A program made the position numbers and the translations under genes. From JAABTH01 sp964492615 (lineage in GTDB: Bacteria; Bacillota; Dethiobacteria; DTU022), in contig CAZBKZ010000019.1 of NCBI GenBank assembly GCA_964492615.1, positions 1 to 45,029 of the forward strand: a DNA stretch of 45,029 bases, in the 5' to 3' direction. This document shows positions 1-8,300 of the stretch, one piece after another (position 1 is the first letter of the stretch; every line of letters begins with the position of its first letter). The notes under the pieces were generated by a model that saw nothing but the letters and a program-made list of their open reading frames with translations, searched no databases and was not told where the DNA came from.

Positions 1-779
1 GCCTCCTTTCCGGCCACCTTGGCGGGGCTAACGCCGAAACCGAAAAAATTGCCCGTCAGCTTAACGCCCAGCCGGTAGTCACCACGGCTACCGATGGCTG
101 CGGGATAACCGCCTTTGACGATCTAACCCGCCGTTTGGGCTGGCATATTGAAAACCTTGGAGAGCTAAAAAAAATCAGCGCCGCTCTTCTTGAAGAGCAA
201 GAAGTAATTTTATACAGTGAAAAACCCTTTCAATACCCGCTGCAGGGCAGGATTAATCTTGTTGACAGCGCCGGGCAGCTTAATAAAACCGCCGCTGGCG
301 TTGTGATCATCAGCAGCCGCCTGAACCCCTTGCCGGAACCTTCGCCGCCGGGGTTACCCTGCTTATTGATCAGGCCGCTTTCCATTGCCGCAGGCGTCGG
401 CTGCCGCAGGGGGGTGCCGGCAGAGATGATTATAGCGATCATCGAAGAAGGCTTCAGGAATGCCGGCCGCTCACTAAGTTCGCTTGCCTGCCTGGCAACG
501 GGAGAGTTTAAAGCCGATGAAAAAGGCCTGCTCCAGGCGGCTGCGTATTTAGGGGTTCCCTTAAAGATATATACGCGCCGGCAAATTGCCGGCGCACTTG
601 GGGAGAGTGTAATATCAGATTTCGTAGAAGAACAGGTAGGGGTGGGCGCAGTGGCCGAACCCTGCGCCAGGCTGGCCAGCGACAGCGGAGAGATTATAAT
701 GCCTACCCGCAGGGGAAAGGGCGTAACCCTGGCCCTGGCGGAAGTGAGACAGCTGCCCTTTTCCTGGCAGAATGAATAA
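1..779 (+). CDS. cbiG: Cobalt-precorrin-5A hydrolase CbiG (5' end outside window)
   Basis: This is the C-terminal part of CbiG, which opens the delta-lactone ring of cobalt-precorrin-5A and releases acetaldehyde in the anaerobic corrin pathway. Translation is open from base 3 with no start, so the gene continues to the left of the window. The visible protein opens with LLSGHLGGAN, the family's conserved motif. Its C-terminal half carries the CbiG domain, recognisable by GVGCRRGVP, CLATGEFKADEKGL and the closing TRRGKGVTLALAEV. The next gene, cobJ/cbiH, starts 47 bases after the stop, as is common in cbi operons. Only the left truncation is uncertain; the family call is firm. Confidence 0.93.
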   Translation, partial: LLSGHLGGANAETEKIARQLNAQPVVTTATDGCGITAFDDLTRRLGWHIENLGELKKISAALLEEQEVILYSEKPFQYPLQGRINLVDSAGQLNKTAAGVVIISSRLNPLPEPSPPGLPCLLIRPLSIAAGVGCRRGVPAEMIIAIIEEGFRNAGRSLSSLACLATGEFKADEKGLLQAAAYLGVPLKIYTRRQIAGALGESVISDFVEEQVGVGAVAEPCARLASDSGEIIMPTRRGKGVTLALAEVRQLPFSWQNE

Positions 780-826
780 TTGAAAACCATCATTTCAATA
801 GCTATTGCACAAGGAGAAACAAGTAC

Positions 827-1576
827 ATGAAGAGCGGAAAAGTATATGTCGTTGGAACCGGCCCGGGAGCTGTCGATCTGCTCACGACCCGTGCCGTTGA
901 GGCCCTTAAAAAATGTGAACTGGTAATCGGCTACCGCCTTTACGTAAACCAGATTACCGAACTGCTGGACGAAGATAACCAGGAAGTGGTTTATTCGGCA
1001 ATGGGCAGGGAGGTGGAGCGCTGCCGTCAGGCAGTGGATGAAGCGGCTAAGGGGAAAGATGTGGCCCTGGTCAGCGGCGGCGACCCAGGAATTTATGGAA
1101 TGGCCGGAATTCTTTTACAGGTGGCCCAGGAAAAGAACCCGCCACCCGCGGTAGTAATTATCAGCGGGGTTACCGCAGCCAGTGAAGCGGCCGCCGTATT
1201 GGGAGCCCCTTTAACCCACGATTTTTCGATCATCAGCCTTAGCGACCTTTTAACCCCCTGGGAAGTAATTGAAAAGCGCCTGCGTGCTGCGGCAGATGCC
1301 GATTTTGTGATTGTAATCTATAATCCCCGCAGTCACGGGCGCTCTGACTTATTATACCGGGCATGGGAAATAATTATGGAATACCGTAGCGCCGAAAATG
1401 CAGTGGGGATGGTGAAAGGTGCCAGCCGCGAAGATCAACAGCTATGGCAAACCAGTCTCAAAGGCCTTGATCAGCTTATAGAACAGGCCGATATGGCTAC
1501 CATTGTAATCATTGGAAACAGCAAAACTTACTGGGAGCAGGGGCGGATGATCACACCACGGGGGTATGAACTTTGA
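827..1576 (+). CDS. cobJ/cbiH: Precorrin-3B / cobalt-factor III C17-methyltransferase
   Basis: This 249-residue tetrapyrrole methylase uses S-adenosylmethionine to methylate C17 during ring contraction of the corrin precursor. It starts with VYVVGTGPGAVDLLTTRA, the N-terminal loop of the family. It also carries LVSGGDPGIYGMAG, the second conserved glycine motif, then ISGVTAASEAAAVLGAPL and VIVIYNPRS typical of CobJ/CbiH. The length fits a stand-alone enzyme with no CbiG or other fusion. AAGGAG lies upstream of the ATG. Its last bases overlap the TTG start of the next gene by four (TTGA), which suggests translational coupling in a cbiG-cobJ-cbiJ-cobO operon. Confidence 0.93.
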   Translation: MKSGKVYVVGTGPGAVDLLTTRAVEALKKCELVIGYRLYVNQITELLDEDNQEVVYSAMGREVERCRQAVDEAAKGKDVALVSGGDPGIYGMAGILLQVAQEKNPPPAVVIISGVTAASEAAAVLGAPLTHDFSIISLSDLLTPWEVIEKRLRAAADADFVIVIYNPRSHGRSDLLYRAWEIIMEYRSAENAVGMVKGASREDQQLWQTSLKGLDQLIEQADMATIVIIGNSKTYWEQGRMITPRGYEL

Positions 1577-2271
1577 TCCTGGTTTTAGCCGGAACAACTG
1601 AAGGCAGAGAGAAAGCAGCTGCTTTGGAAAAAGCGGGAGAGCAGGTGATTGCCACCACGGCAACAGAGTATGGCGGTGAACTACTGCGTAAAAATTTTAA
1701 GGGAGAAATTATTTCCCGGCCCCTGGAAAGCTGTGAACTGGAAAAGCTGATCAGGGAGAGGGCAATAAAGAGGGTAGTCGATGCCACGCACCCTTATGCC
1801 GAGCAAATATCGACCAATGCCCGCCGGGCCTGTCTAAGCACAGAGGTGCCCTACGAAAGAATTGAACGGAATTCCCTGAAATATTCCGGTGAAGCAGCAG
1901 TGATCGAAGCAGAAGATGCAGCGGAGGCAGCCGGGATAGCTGCTGCTTACAGAGGCAATATCTTTCTGACTATTGGCAGCCGAAAGCTTCAATTCTTTAG
2001 CGGTGCTATTGATCCTGAGCACCTGGTGGTGCGCATTCTGCCTCTTGGGGCCTCACTTGAAAAATGTCTCGATTTGGGTATTCCCCCTAAAAATATTATC
2101 GCCATGCAGGGCCCTTTTGACGAAGAGCTGAACCGGCTATTGCTTCGCCGTTATGATGCCACCGTGCTGGTAACCAAGGAAAGCGGGACGGCAGGCGGCA
2201 CGGCTGAAAAGATTCGGGCAGCTTGCTCCCTGGGCCTTCCCGTTATTCTGATCAACCGCCCCAAACCGTGA
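1573..2271 (+). CDS. cbiJ/cobK: Cobalt-precorrin-6A reductase
   Basis: This 232-residue protein belongs to the CobK/CbiJ family, which uses NAD(P)H to reduce (cobalt-)precorrin-6A. The N-terminus MILVLAGTTEGREKAAAL is the family signature. VDATHPYAEQIS and ITIGSRKL-like segments (here LTIGSRKLQFF) follow, with MQGPFDEELN and VTKESGTAGGTAEKI in the C-terminal half, all in the normal order. The start is a TTG that overlaps the stop of cobJ in the sequence TTGA. Because the neighbouring gene is the anaerobic-type CbiG, the anaerobic name CbiJ is preferred. The protein is complete. Confidence 0.92.
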   Translation: MILVLAGTTEGREKAAALEKAGEQVIATTATEYGGELLRKNFKGEIISRPLESCELEKLIRERAIKRVVDATHPYAEQISTNARRACLSTEVPYERIERNSLKYSGEAAVIEAEDAAEAAGIAAAYRGNIFLTIGSRKLQFFSGAIDPEHLVVRILPLGASLEKCLDLGIPPKNIIAMQGPFDEELNRLLLRRYDATVLVTKESGTAGGTAEKIRAACSLGLPVILINRPKP

Positions 2272-2318
2272 CAAAGAAAAAAAATTAGGCTAATATAGTT
2301 TGCAGGAGGCGGATAACG

Positions 2319-2849
2319 ATGGAGAAGGGTTACGTGCAGATTTATACGGGAGACGGCAAGGGGAAGACGACAGCTGCCCTGGGCCTTGGTTTAAGAGCGG
2401 CCGGCGGTGGTCTCAAGGTGATTATGTTTCAGTTTCTGAAAGGTGCGCACAGTGGCGAACTTGACAGTGCGCCATGTCTTGGCGGGCGTTTTCAGATTAT
2501 TCGCCTGGCAGAAACGAAGAAGTTTTTTGGAGCGATGAGTGAACCGGAAATCAAAGAGCTTAAAGAGCGCCTGCAGCAGGAACTGGAAAGTGTGCGCACA
2601 GTGTTGTCCGCCAATAGCTGCGATATATTAATTCTAGATGAAATTATGGCTGCCCTGCATGGCAAGCTTTTAACGGTGCAGGAAGTGCTTGCTTTAATTG
2701 AAGCAAGGCCGCCTGGCATGGAGATGATATTAACCGGGCGTGCCGCACTTCAGGAGTTGATTGACAGGGCTGACCTGGTTACAGAAATGAAGTGTATAAA
2801 GCATTATATGGATTCGGGCGTTCCGGCCAGGGTTGGTATTGAAAAATAG
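2319..2849 (+). CDS. cobO: Corrinoid adenosyltransferase, CobO/BtuR (CobA) type
   Basis: This 176-residue P-loop enzyme transfers the 5'-deoxyadenosyl group of ATP to cob(I)yrinate or cob(I)inamide and makes the upper cobalt ligand. The Walker A loop GDGKGKTTAALGLGLR is near residue 11, followed by VIMFQFLKG. The acidic ILILDEIMAAL stretch and ILTGRAA near the C-terminus are also typical of CobO/CobA(Salmonella). GGAGG lies just before the ATG, 47 bases after cbiJ, so it is probably the last gene of the operon. The 113 bases that follow are AT-rich and lead into an unrelated regulator. Confidence 0.93.
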   Translation: MEKGYVQIYTGDGKGKTTAALGLGLRAAGGGLKVIMFQFLKGAHSGELDSAPCLGGRFQIIRLAETKKFFGAMSEPEIKELKERLQQELESVRTVLSANSCDILILDEIMAALHGKLLTVQEVLALIEARPPGMEMILTGRAALQELIDRADLVTEMKCIKHYMDSGVPARVGIEK

Positions 2850-2902
2850 TTTAATAAATTTTTTTGCAGGGAAATTTATTTTGCTAAAGAATACTACAAA
2901 TA

Positions 2903-2917
2903 AGATATATTATATCT
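2903..2917. promoter_or_regulatory. Perfect palindrome upstream of the Rrf2 gene (candidate operator)
   Basis: The sequence AGATATATTATATCT is a perfect 7+1+7 inverted repeat lying 46 bases before the Rrf2-family start codon in AT-rich DNA. Rrf2 regulators bind palindromes near their own promoters, so this is a reasonable autoregulatory site. The sequence is low in complexity and could simply be a promoter-associated AT tract. Confidence 0.35.
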
Positions 2918-2962
2918 ATTTTATTTAAGCGTAAAAATAAAAATATGAGGTAATTTAACATC

Positions 2963-3370
2963 ATGCAGATCACCAGGCAATCTGAATATGCAATAAGGAT
3001 TTTAATTGAACTGGCCATGAACGAAGAAAAGGGAATGATGCGCAGTAGCCTGATTGCAGAAAGACAGGAGATACCAGAAAAATTTCTTCAAAAAACAATC
3101 CAGATCATGGTACATAGCGGTTATATCGAAAGTAAAAGAGGAACCAGCGGTGGGGTAAAACTGGCAAAGCCATCTCGATCAATTACGATTGCCGATGTGA
3201 TCGAAACAGTTGAAGGAGGTATTGCAATCAATCAATGTTTGAATGGTAACTTTAATTGCGCCCGGAAACCGAGCTGTCAGGTTCGTAAAATATTTAGAAG
3301 AGCCCAGGATGCTTTAAGAAACGAGTTAAGTAAAGAGAGCCTTGCAGATTTGATTGGTGAAGGGAGTTAA
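2963..3370 (+). CDS. Rrf2/IscR-family transcriptional regulator
   Basis: This 135-residue protein is a winged-helix regulator of the Rrf2 family, which includes IscR, NsrR and CymR. The N-terminus QITRQSEYAIRILIELA and the recognition region IPEKFLQKTIQIM are followed by the wing GTSGGVKLAKP. A three-cysteine loop (NQCLNGNFNCARKPSC) sits near residues 80-96, where IscR and NsrR ligate an Fe-S cluster. It probably senses iron-sulfur status, redox state or nitric oxide. The next operon encodes a hemerythrin/DUF438 protein, which fits an NO or oxygen response, but the target cannot be proven from sequence. GAGGT precedes the ATG by about 12 bases. Confidence 0.9.
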   Translation: MQITRQSEYAIRILIELAMNEEKGMMRSSLIAERQEIPEKFLQKTIQIMVHSGYIESKRGTSGGVKLAKPSRSITIADVIETVEGGIAINQCLNGNFNCARKPSCQVRKIFRRAQDALRNELSKESLADLIGEGS

Positions 3371-3469
3371 AATTGTTATCAGGAATACTGACCAGCCTTG
3401 ATCGGGCTCTAACTTGAAGAGGGTGCCCAGGGTGCTGGTAAACACAAACAGGGAGTTCTTTCTTTATTT

Positions 3470-3496
3470 CACAAATATAAAATGCTGATATTTGTG
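3470..3496. promoter_or_regulatory. 9+9 inverted repeat before the DUF438 operon
   Basis: CACAAATAT at 3470-3478 and ATATTTGTG at 3488-3496 are perfect inverted copies separated by nine bases. They lie about 60 bases before the DUF438 start at 3555. No T-run follows, so it is not a clear terminator. It may be a binding site for a dimeric regulator, possibly the Rrf2 protein just upstream, or an RNA hairpin in the leader. Confidence 0.35.
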
Positions 3497-3554
3497 GTTG
3501 CCGATTAATCTGGTGGAGGCTTTTTCACTAACCAAGCAGAAGGAGCGCTTAAAA

Positions 3555-4775
3555 ATGAGTGAGCAAAAATTTGAGAAGCAAAAAAAGGTAATGAAAGAGA
3601 TTATACTCGGGCTGCATGAGGGGCTTACACTGGAAGAGGCAAAGGAGAGGATGGAGAAAGAAGTAGGCAATATCTCTTCTTTGGAGATTGCTGAAGTTGA
3701 GCAGTCCTTAATCAATGATGGAATGTCAACAGATGAGATTAAGAGCTTCTGCAATGTCCATGCCCTGCTCTTTGAAGCTTCGTTGCAGGAAGATTTGGCG
3801 AAAGAAGAAAGTCCCGGTCATCCCGTTAATCTCTTTAAAGCGGAAAACAGGGAAATAGAAAAAATAACAGAGGCGCTGAAAGCGCTTATTGCAAAATCAA
3901 CTCAAATTGATGCTGCCGCATTTAAAACTGAACTGCAAGAGCTGCTGCATAAATTAAAAGATATTGAGCTGCATTATGTGCGCAAGGAACAGCTGCTTTT
4001 CCCCTATCTCGAACGTTACGGCTTCATGGGGCCTTCGAAGGTAATGTGGGGCAAGCATAACGAAGTGAGGGATTTATATAAGCAGGCCCTTGCCGCGATG
4101 GAAAAGATAAAAGAACCGGGTGATCCGGGAAAATTTATTGAAGATCATTTAAACCTTCTTGTTGAGGAAGTAGACGGGATGATTTTCAAGGAAGAAAATA
4201 TTCTGTTCCCCACCTCTCTTGAAAAACTGCAGACAGAAGACTGGATCGATATTCTCAAGGAAAGTGATCAGGTCGGTTATGCTTTTATTGCACAGCCTGC
4301 TGAAACATCGCACTTAATCGATGCTCTAAAAAAAGCGGCTGCCGACAAGCCTGCTTTACAGGATAATAAGATTAAGCTGCCGAGCGGCCTGATTTCTCCC
4401 GAGCAGCTGATGCACATGCTTAATGCCCTGCCGGTTGACATTACCTTTGTCGACCATGATGATACAGTGCGCTACTTCTCTGAAAACAAAGAGAGGATAT
4501 TTGTACGGACCAGGGCTATTGTGGGGCGCAACGTTCAGAACTGCCATCCACCACAAAGCGTGGAACAGGTGGAGAAAATTCTCCGTTCCTTTAAGGACGG
4601 CACCCGCGACAGCGCCGAATTCTGGCTGACCCTGGGAGGGAAGATGATCTATATTGTGTTTTATGCTGTGCGTGACAGCAATGGTAAATATTTAGGCACC
4701 CTTGAAGTGGCCCAGGACATTACCGCCCTGCGGGCCCTGGAGGGTGAAAGAAGGCTGCTCGATGAAGGAAATTGA
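3555..4775 (+). CDS. DUF438 protein with hemerythrin-like (HHE) and PAS domains
   Basis: The 406-residue protein has three parts. DUF438 covers about residues 15-80 (the VMKEIILGLHEGLTLEEAKE region). An HHE hemerythrin-like helical bundle follows at about 95-225, with H, E and HN...H residues able to hold a diiron site (HYVRKEQLLFPYLE, GKHNEVRDLYK, EDHLNLL, FKEENILFP). A PAS domain of the PAS_10 type lies at about 290-400 (ALPVDITFVDHDDTVRYFS). The family is tied to oxygen or nitric-oxide sensing or protection in anaerobes. The start was set at 3555 because AGGAG is nine bases upstream; an in-frame start at 3492 has no such site. Its 3' end overlaps the DUF1858 gene by 14 bases. Confidence 0.9.
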   Translation: MSEQKFEKQKKVMKEIILGLHEGLTLEEAKERMEKEVGNISSLEIAEVEQSLINDGMSTDEIKSFCNVHALLFEASLQEDLAKEESPGHPVNLFKAENREIEKITEALKALIAKSTQIDAAAFKTELQELLHKLKDIELHYVRKEQLLFPYLERYGFMGPSKVMWGKHNEVRDLYKQALAAMEKIKEPGDPGKFIEDHLNLLVEEVDGMIFKEENILFPTSLEKLQTEDWIDILKESDQVGYAFIAQPAETSHLIDALKKAAADKPALQDNKIKLPSGLISPEQLMHMLNALPVDITFVDHDDTVRYFSENKERIFVRTRAIVGRNVQNCHPPQSVEQVEKILRSFKDGTRDSAEFWLTLGGKMIYIVFYAVRDSNGKYLGTLEVAQDITALRALEGERRLLDEGN

Positions 4776-5001
4776 TCTGCAGAAGAGCATTTACGAGCTG
4801 ACTGAAGAGTATCCGGAGCTGATTGATATCCTGAAAGAACTCGGGTTTGCCGGGATAGCTTTTCCGGCGGTCAGAAAAACGCTGGGCAAAAAAATGACCC
4901 TTCCCTCCGGCTGTGAAAAGCAGAAGAAAGATCCGGACCAGGTGATCAGTCACCTGGAAAGGCTCGGCTTTAGGGTAACCGGCAGGGAAAGCCGTCAGTA
5001 A
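4762..5001 (+). CDS. DUF1858 domain protein
   Basis: This small 79-residue protein carries the DUF1858 fold (DLQKSIYELTEEYPELIDILKELGF), with AVRKTLGKKMTLPSGCEK in the middle and one cysteine. DUF1858 occurs beside or fused to DUF438 and hybrid-cluster-type stress proteins, but its biochemical role is unknown to me. The ATG at 4762 lies inside the end of the DUF438 gene (14-base overlap), and a GAAGG site within that gene serves it, so the two should be translated together. A longer in-frame start at 4702 would only add residues that shadow the DUF438 reading frame. Confidence 0.85.
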   Translation: MKEIDLQKSIYELTEEYPELIDILKELGFAGIAFPAVRKTLGKKMTLPSGCEKQKKDPDQVISHLERLGFRVTGRESRQ

Positions 5002-5012
5002 GGCGGACGGCA

Positions 5013-5226
5013 ATGACTGAACGAATGAAGCTTGAAGGAAACTGTATGACTACAGCAATGGGCATTATGCCGCATACCGATGTAGATAGGGCCCTGGATC
5101 TGGCTCTCACTCTTGATATACCTTTCTGGCCGCAACTGCCTGGTAAATCTCGATGGTGAGGAAACGGTATCTAAATCTTTTAAGTTGTTGCAAGAAGTAG
5201 CCGGTCATTTTAAACAAAAGTTATAA
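5013..5226 (+). pseudogene. Remnant of a MetE-like / UroD-superfamily protein
   Basis: An ATG at 5013 opens a 48-codon frame encoding GNCMTTAMGIMPHTDVDRAL followed by LDIPFWPQLP. I recognise this as the N-terminus of a methionine-synthase-II-like family in anaerobic Bacillota, whose members are several hundred residues long. The frame ends at TGA after WPQLPGKSRW. The +1 frame continues with NLDGEETVSKSFKLLQEV and ends at 5226 with TAA. It looks like an internal deletion that joined the beginning of the gene to a later segment out of frame. The minus-strand cupin gene ends 9 bases downstream. The family call rests on memory of the motif. Confidence 0.6.
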
Positions 5227-5234
5227 TGAACTAT

Positions 5235-5558
5235 TTATTGTTGTAACTGCTGGGGAGCCGGGGCCTTAACAACAATCAGCTCCAGGGTTTCACTGTTTAA
5301 ATTGCGGACATTCATTTTAGTTTTAAAAGGGATTTTCAAAACAGTTCCAGCTCCATATTGATGGTCTTCCTGTTCATTAAGACCGATGCTCAGGTTGCCA
5401 CGCAGAACGGTCATATAAACGGTTGAATTTGAAAAGTGTTCTGGCAGTCCCTCGTTCTGATTGAAAATCATATGCAGGTAATTCACATTATCATCAAAGA
5501 TCACTTTCTCAACCGTTTTACTGTCGCCCTGCGCCAGATTAAAAACTTGTTCGACCAT
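5235..5558 (-). CDS. Small single-domain cupin protein
   Basis: This 107-residue protein reads as a one-domain cupin: LHMIFNQNEGLPEHFSNSTVYMTVLRGNLSIGLN followed by YGAGTVLKIPFKTKMNV, the two beta-barrel motifs. The metal-binding histidine pattern is reduced (EHF, with no clear HxH), so binding of a metal is uncertain. The start at 5558 was chosen because AAGGAG lies about nine bases upstream on the minus strand; nine extra in-frame codons are possible up to 5585. It lies downstream of the PadR gene in the same direction with an 81-base gap (shortest if the upstream start at 5585 is used), so the two may be co-transcribed. No substrate can be inferred. Confidence 0.75.
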   Translation of the reverse strand: MVEQVFNLAQGDSKTVEKVIFDDNVNYLHMIFNQNEGLPEHFSNSTVYMTVLRGNLSIGLNEQEDHQYGAGTVLKIPFKTKMNVRNLNSETLELIVVKAPAPQQLQQ

Positions 5559-5667
5559 TTTTATCAGTCTCCTTTTTATTATCATAATGATTCAGCAAAA
5601 TTTCTGTTTAATCATGTAATCAATTATTAAGCCAATTAGCAATACTGCAGCCAGGGTTATTGATTCA

Positions 5668-6048
5668 TCAGATGTTTGTCGACGGGTAAGTCTGTTCGTA
5701 TGTATTCAGAAATTTCTCCAACATCTTTTTGCGGCGGCGTATCTTCAAAATCCACATTTGCAGGTATTCTTCACCGTTGTGAGTAATAGAATATACTTTT
5801 CTGGCTGGCCCGCCGCTTCCCTGAACCAGTTTGTATTCAACTTTACCATCATCCTCCAGGTTTCTTAAGTGCCTGTAGATAACGCTTGGATCGGGGATTA
5901 TATCGAGGAAATCAAGCCTGGTCAATTTTTCCATTATTTCATAACCGTGCGTCGGCTTCTCTTTTAAAAGAAATAATATACAAGGCACAATAAAGCCTTC
6001 TATTTTAGGCCCTGCCCTGCCGAAATCACAATTACTTTTTTCCTGCAT
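5668..6048 (-). CDS. PadR-family transcriptional regulator
   Basis: This 126-residue winged-helix protein has the PadR signature: FIVPCILFLLKEKPTHGYEI, then SVIYRHLRNLEDDGKVEY and the wing GGPARKVYSITHNGEEYL, followed by a basic C-terminal helix. PadR proteins repress detoxification, efflux or phenolic-acid genes and usually their own. A good sigma-A-type promoter lies directly upstream (6091-6119), and the divergent histidine kinase gene starts 158 bases away, so both promoters share this spacer. The cupin gene downstream is the likeliest co-regulated partner. Confidence 0.9.
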   Translation of the reverse strand: MQEKSNCDFGRAGPKIEGFIVPCILFLLKEKPTHGYEIMEKLTRLDFLDIIPDPSVIYRHLRNLEDDGKVEYKLVQGSGGPARKVYSITHNGEEYLQMWILKIRRRKKMLEKFLNTYEQTYPSTNI

Positions 6049-6090
6049 GTTTATGCTTCCTTTCAGTATAGAAAAGATATCAGTAATGAC

Positions 6091-6119
6091 ATACTAACAA
6101 TAGATGGGATAATTGTCAA
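6091..6119 (-). promoter_or_regulatory. Sigma-A-type promoter for the PadR gene
   Basis: On the minus strand TTGACA (6114-6119) is followed after exactly 17 bases by TAGTAT (6091-6096). The -35 box is perfect and the -10 box matches 4 of 6. Transcription would begin near 6085, some 35 bases before the PadR start. The overlapping AGTAT...ATACT repeat between 6066 and 6095 could be an operator. Confidence 0.65.
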
Positions 6120-6205
6120 GACTGAATTCTAACCGGGCAGGATATAAGCAGTATAAGTAGAACATAACCTCATAGAGTATAAATGATCAACCAGGGACAA
6201 AGCTC

Positions 6206-8242
6206 ATGGCAAACGAAGACAACAGGAGATTTCTCCAGGCTTTGATTAACATTAATGAAAACCTGCTCAGGCGCTCTACCGGCGAACTTGATTATGAAAT
6301 GCTGGCAGAGGGTCTGCTTGCATTATGCAAGGCAGAAATTGTCATAATCATGGTTTTGGATGAAGAAAAGCAGAAGGCCAGGGTGGCTGCGGTCAGTGGT
6401 TTACATAAAAACATTGATAAGGCTACAGATATCCTCGGTTTTAAATTGTCTGGTAAATCATTTAAACTGGGCAGGTGGAGGGCCGCTGAGCGAAAAAATA
6501 GTGCTTTGGCCGATTACAATGACATGCATGTTCTCAGTGAAGGTGTCGTGTCGCAAAAAATGGCCTCACTTTTAAAAAAAGTTTTGGGTATAGGTAATAT
6601 TTACGGTCTGGCAGTGCTTGGCGATAACAATGAGGTTATAGCCGATATAATTCTTTTTATGCCGGTTCACCGTGATTTGATTAACCCTGAAGCTCTTGAA
6701 CTCTTTGCCGGACAACTTGGTTTGTTGTTAGCACGACTTAAAGCTGAACAGGCACTTAGAGAAAGCGAAAAAAAATATCGACTGCTGGCAGAGAACACCA
6801 GCGATGTAATTTGGTCCATGGATATGGAAATGAAGTTTTGTTATGTAAACCCTGCCATATATGAGATAACCGGTTATACAGAAGAAGAATGGATTGGCAG
6901 CAGGTTAAGTGATCACTGTGATGAAGAAAATTATGCCATTCTGATTGGGGCTATCGAAAAAGCTTTATCCAGCTTGCCGGTAGTTGTGAATATTACTGTT
7001 GAAGCAAAGATGATTAAAAAAAATGGCCTCCCTCTTTCTCTTGAATTGAAAGGCAGGTTGTTGCTGGATGAGGGTGGGCAGGTCAGCGGAATCCAGGGAG
7101 TCGCTCGCGACATCAGCCTGCGAAGAAAGGCCGAAGCTGATCTGAAGAAGGAACAGCAGGAGAAGCTGGCTATTTTAGAAAATCTGGCCGAGCAGGTTAT
7201 ATACCTGAACACTGACTTGAAAATCGTTTGGGCTAACCGAGCGGCGGCTGAAGCTCATGACCTTCACCAGGATCAACTAGGCAACTGTTACTGTTACCAG
7301 GTATGGCATGAATATGCAGAGCCTTGCCCGGGATGCCCACTGATAAAAGCCCGGGAAACTGGTGTTACGGTGACTGGAGAAACATACTCACAAGATGGAA
7401 GAATATGGCTCACTACTGCTGTTCCCATTTATGATGCTGAAAAGAAAATGGTTGGTTTGCTGAATACTTCACTTGACATAACCCAGCTCAAAAAGGCTGA
7501 AGCTAATGTAACGTCGATGAACATTCTTCTTGAGGAAAAAGTAAAGGAACGGACTGCACAGTTGGAAGCGCTCATTGATGAACTTAATGCTTTTACCTAT
7601 TCAGTATCACATGATTTGAGAGCTCCTCTCAGGGCTGTTGATGGGTTTAGCCAGGTGATCTATGAAGATTACGGACATTTGCTCGACAAAGATGCTATAA
7701 ATTACCTGAAACGCATATCCATGGCCAGCCAGCGCATGAGTGAACTAATTGATGACCTGTTAAAGCTTTCCCGGATATCCAGGCAGGAATTGAGGCGTGA
7801 TCAAATAAACCTCAGCGCCCTGGTTGAAGAGCTTGTAGCCAACTACAGGGAAAAAAGTACCGGCAGAAATATAGAGGTTACGATACAGCCCGATTTATAT
7901 ACAAATGGGGATTGCTCTTTGTTGAGGATTGCTATCAATAATTTGATTGATAACGCCTGGAAGTTTACAGGTATGATCGAGCAACCCCGGATTGTTTTTG
8001 GGGCTGACTATTTTGAAGGGAAGCGGGTTTACTATATTAAAGACAATGGAACCGGCTTTGATATGGGTTATGCCGGCAAGCTCTTTTCTGCATTTTACAG
8101 GCTCCACTCCCCTGATGAATTTCCAGGGACGGGTATCGGTTTAAGTATAGTCTGGCGCATAATCAAACGTCACGGTGGTAAAATATGGGCTGACGGTGAA
8201 GTCGGCCGGGGAGCGACTTTTTATTTTACCCTGCCTGATTGA
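6206..8242 (+). CDS. PAS-domain sensor histidine kinase
   Basis: This 678-residue kinase has no evident membrane segment, so it probably senses a cytoplasmic signal. A GAF-like region covers about residues 10-185. Two PAS domains follow: 190-310 (YRLLAENTSDVIWSMD) and 320-435 (LAILENLAEQVIYLNTDL, including a CYCYQ...CPGCP cysteine group). A coiled coil lies at about 435-460. The phospho-acceptor His is residue 469 in SVSHDLRAPLRAVDGFS. The ATPase domain has NNLIDNAWKF (N box), DNGTGFD (G1) and GTGIGLSI (G2). The HisKA type resembles bacteriophytochrome kinases. No response regulator lies next to it, so its partner is unknown. A hairpin terminator follows the stop. Confidence 0.92.
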   Translation: MANEDNRRFLQALININENLLRRSTGELDYEMLAEGLLALCKAEIVIIMVLDEEKQKARVAAVSGLHKNIDKATDILGFKLSGKSFKLGRWRAAERKNSALADYNDMHVLSEGVVSQKMASLLKKVLGIGNIYGLAVLGDNNEVIADIILFMPVHRDLINPEALELFAGQLGLLLARLKAEQALRESEKKYRLLAENTSDVIWSMDMEMKFCYVNPAIYEITGYTEEEWIGSRLSDHCDEENYAILIGAIEKALSSLPVVVNITVEAKMIKKNGLPLSLELKGRLLLDEGGQVSGIQGVARDISLRRKAEADLKKEQQEKLAILENLAEQVIYLNTDLKIVWANRAAAEAHDLHQDQLGNCYCYQVWHEYAEPCPGCPLIKARETGVTVTGETYSQDGRIWLTTAVPIYDAEKKMVGLLNTSLDITQLKKAEANVTSMNILLEEKVKERTAQLEALIDELNAFTYSVSHDLRAPLRAVDGFSQVIYEDYGHLLDKDAINYLKRISMASQRMSELIDDLLKLSRISRQELRRDQINLSALVEELVANYREKSTGRNIEVTIQPDLYTNGDCSLLRIAINNLIDNAWKFTGMIEQPRIVFGADYFEGKRVYYIKDNGTGFDMGYAGKLFSAFYRLHSPDEFPGTGIGLSIVWRIIKRHGGKIWADGEVGRGATFYFTLPD

Positions 8243-8258
8243 TATAAAATTAATGCTT

Positions 8259-8295
8259 TAACTGCCCCCTGGTATAGTTGCCCAGGGGGCAGTTA
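8259..8295. terminator. Bidirectional terminator between convergent genes
   Basis: TAACTGCCCCCTGG (8259-8272) and CCCAGGGGGCAGTTA (8281-8295) form a GC-rich stem of about 14 pairs with a short loop. It sits in the 58-base space between the stops of the histidine kinase and the minus-strand AOR gene. T/A-rich flanks on both sides allow it to act in both directions. Confidence 0.85.
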
Positions 8296-8300
8296 ATTAT

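Noticed and set aside
230..793. Long minus-strand open frame across the CbiG coding region
   Set aside because: It is antisense to a well-conserved gene, has no recognisable domain and no ribosome site, and reflects the GC-rich codon usage of cbiG.
5235..6048. Cupin and PadR genes as part of the histidine kinase operon
   Set aside because: They are transcribed in the opposite direction from a separate, well-formed promoter.
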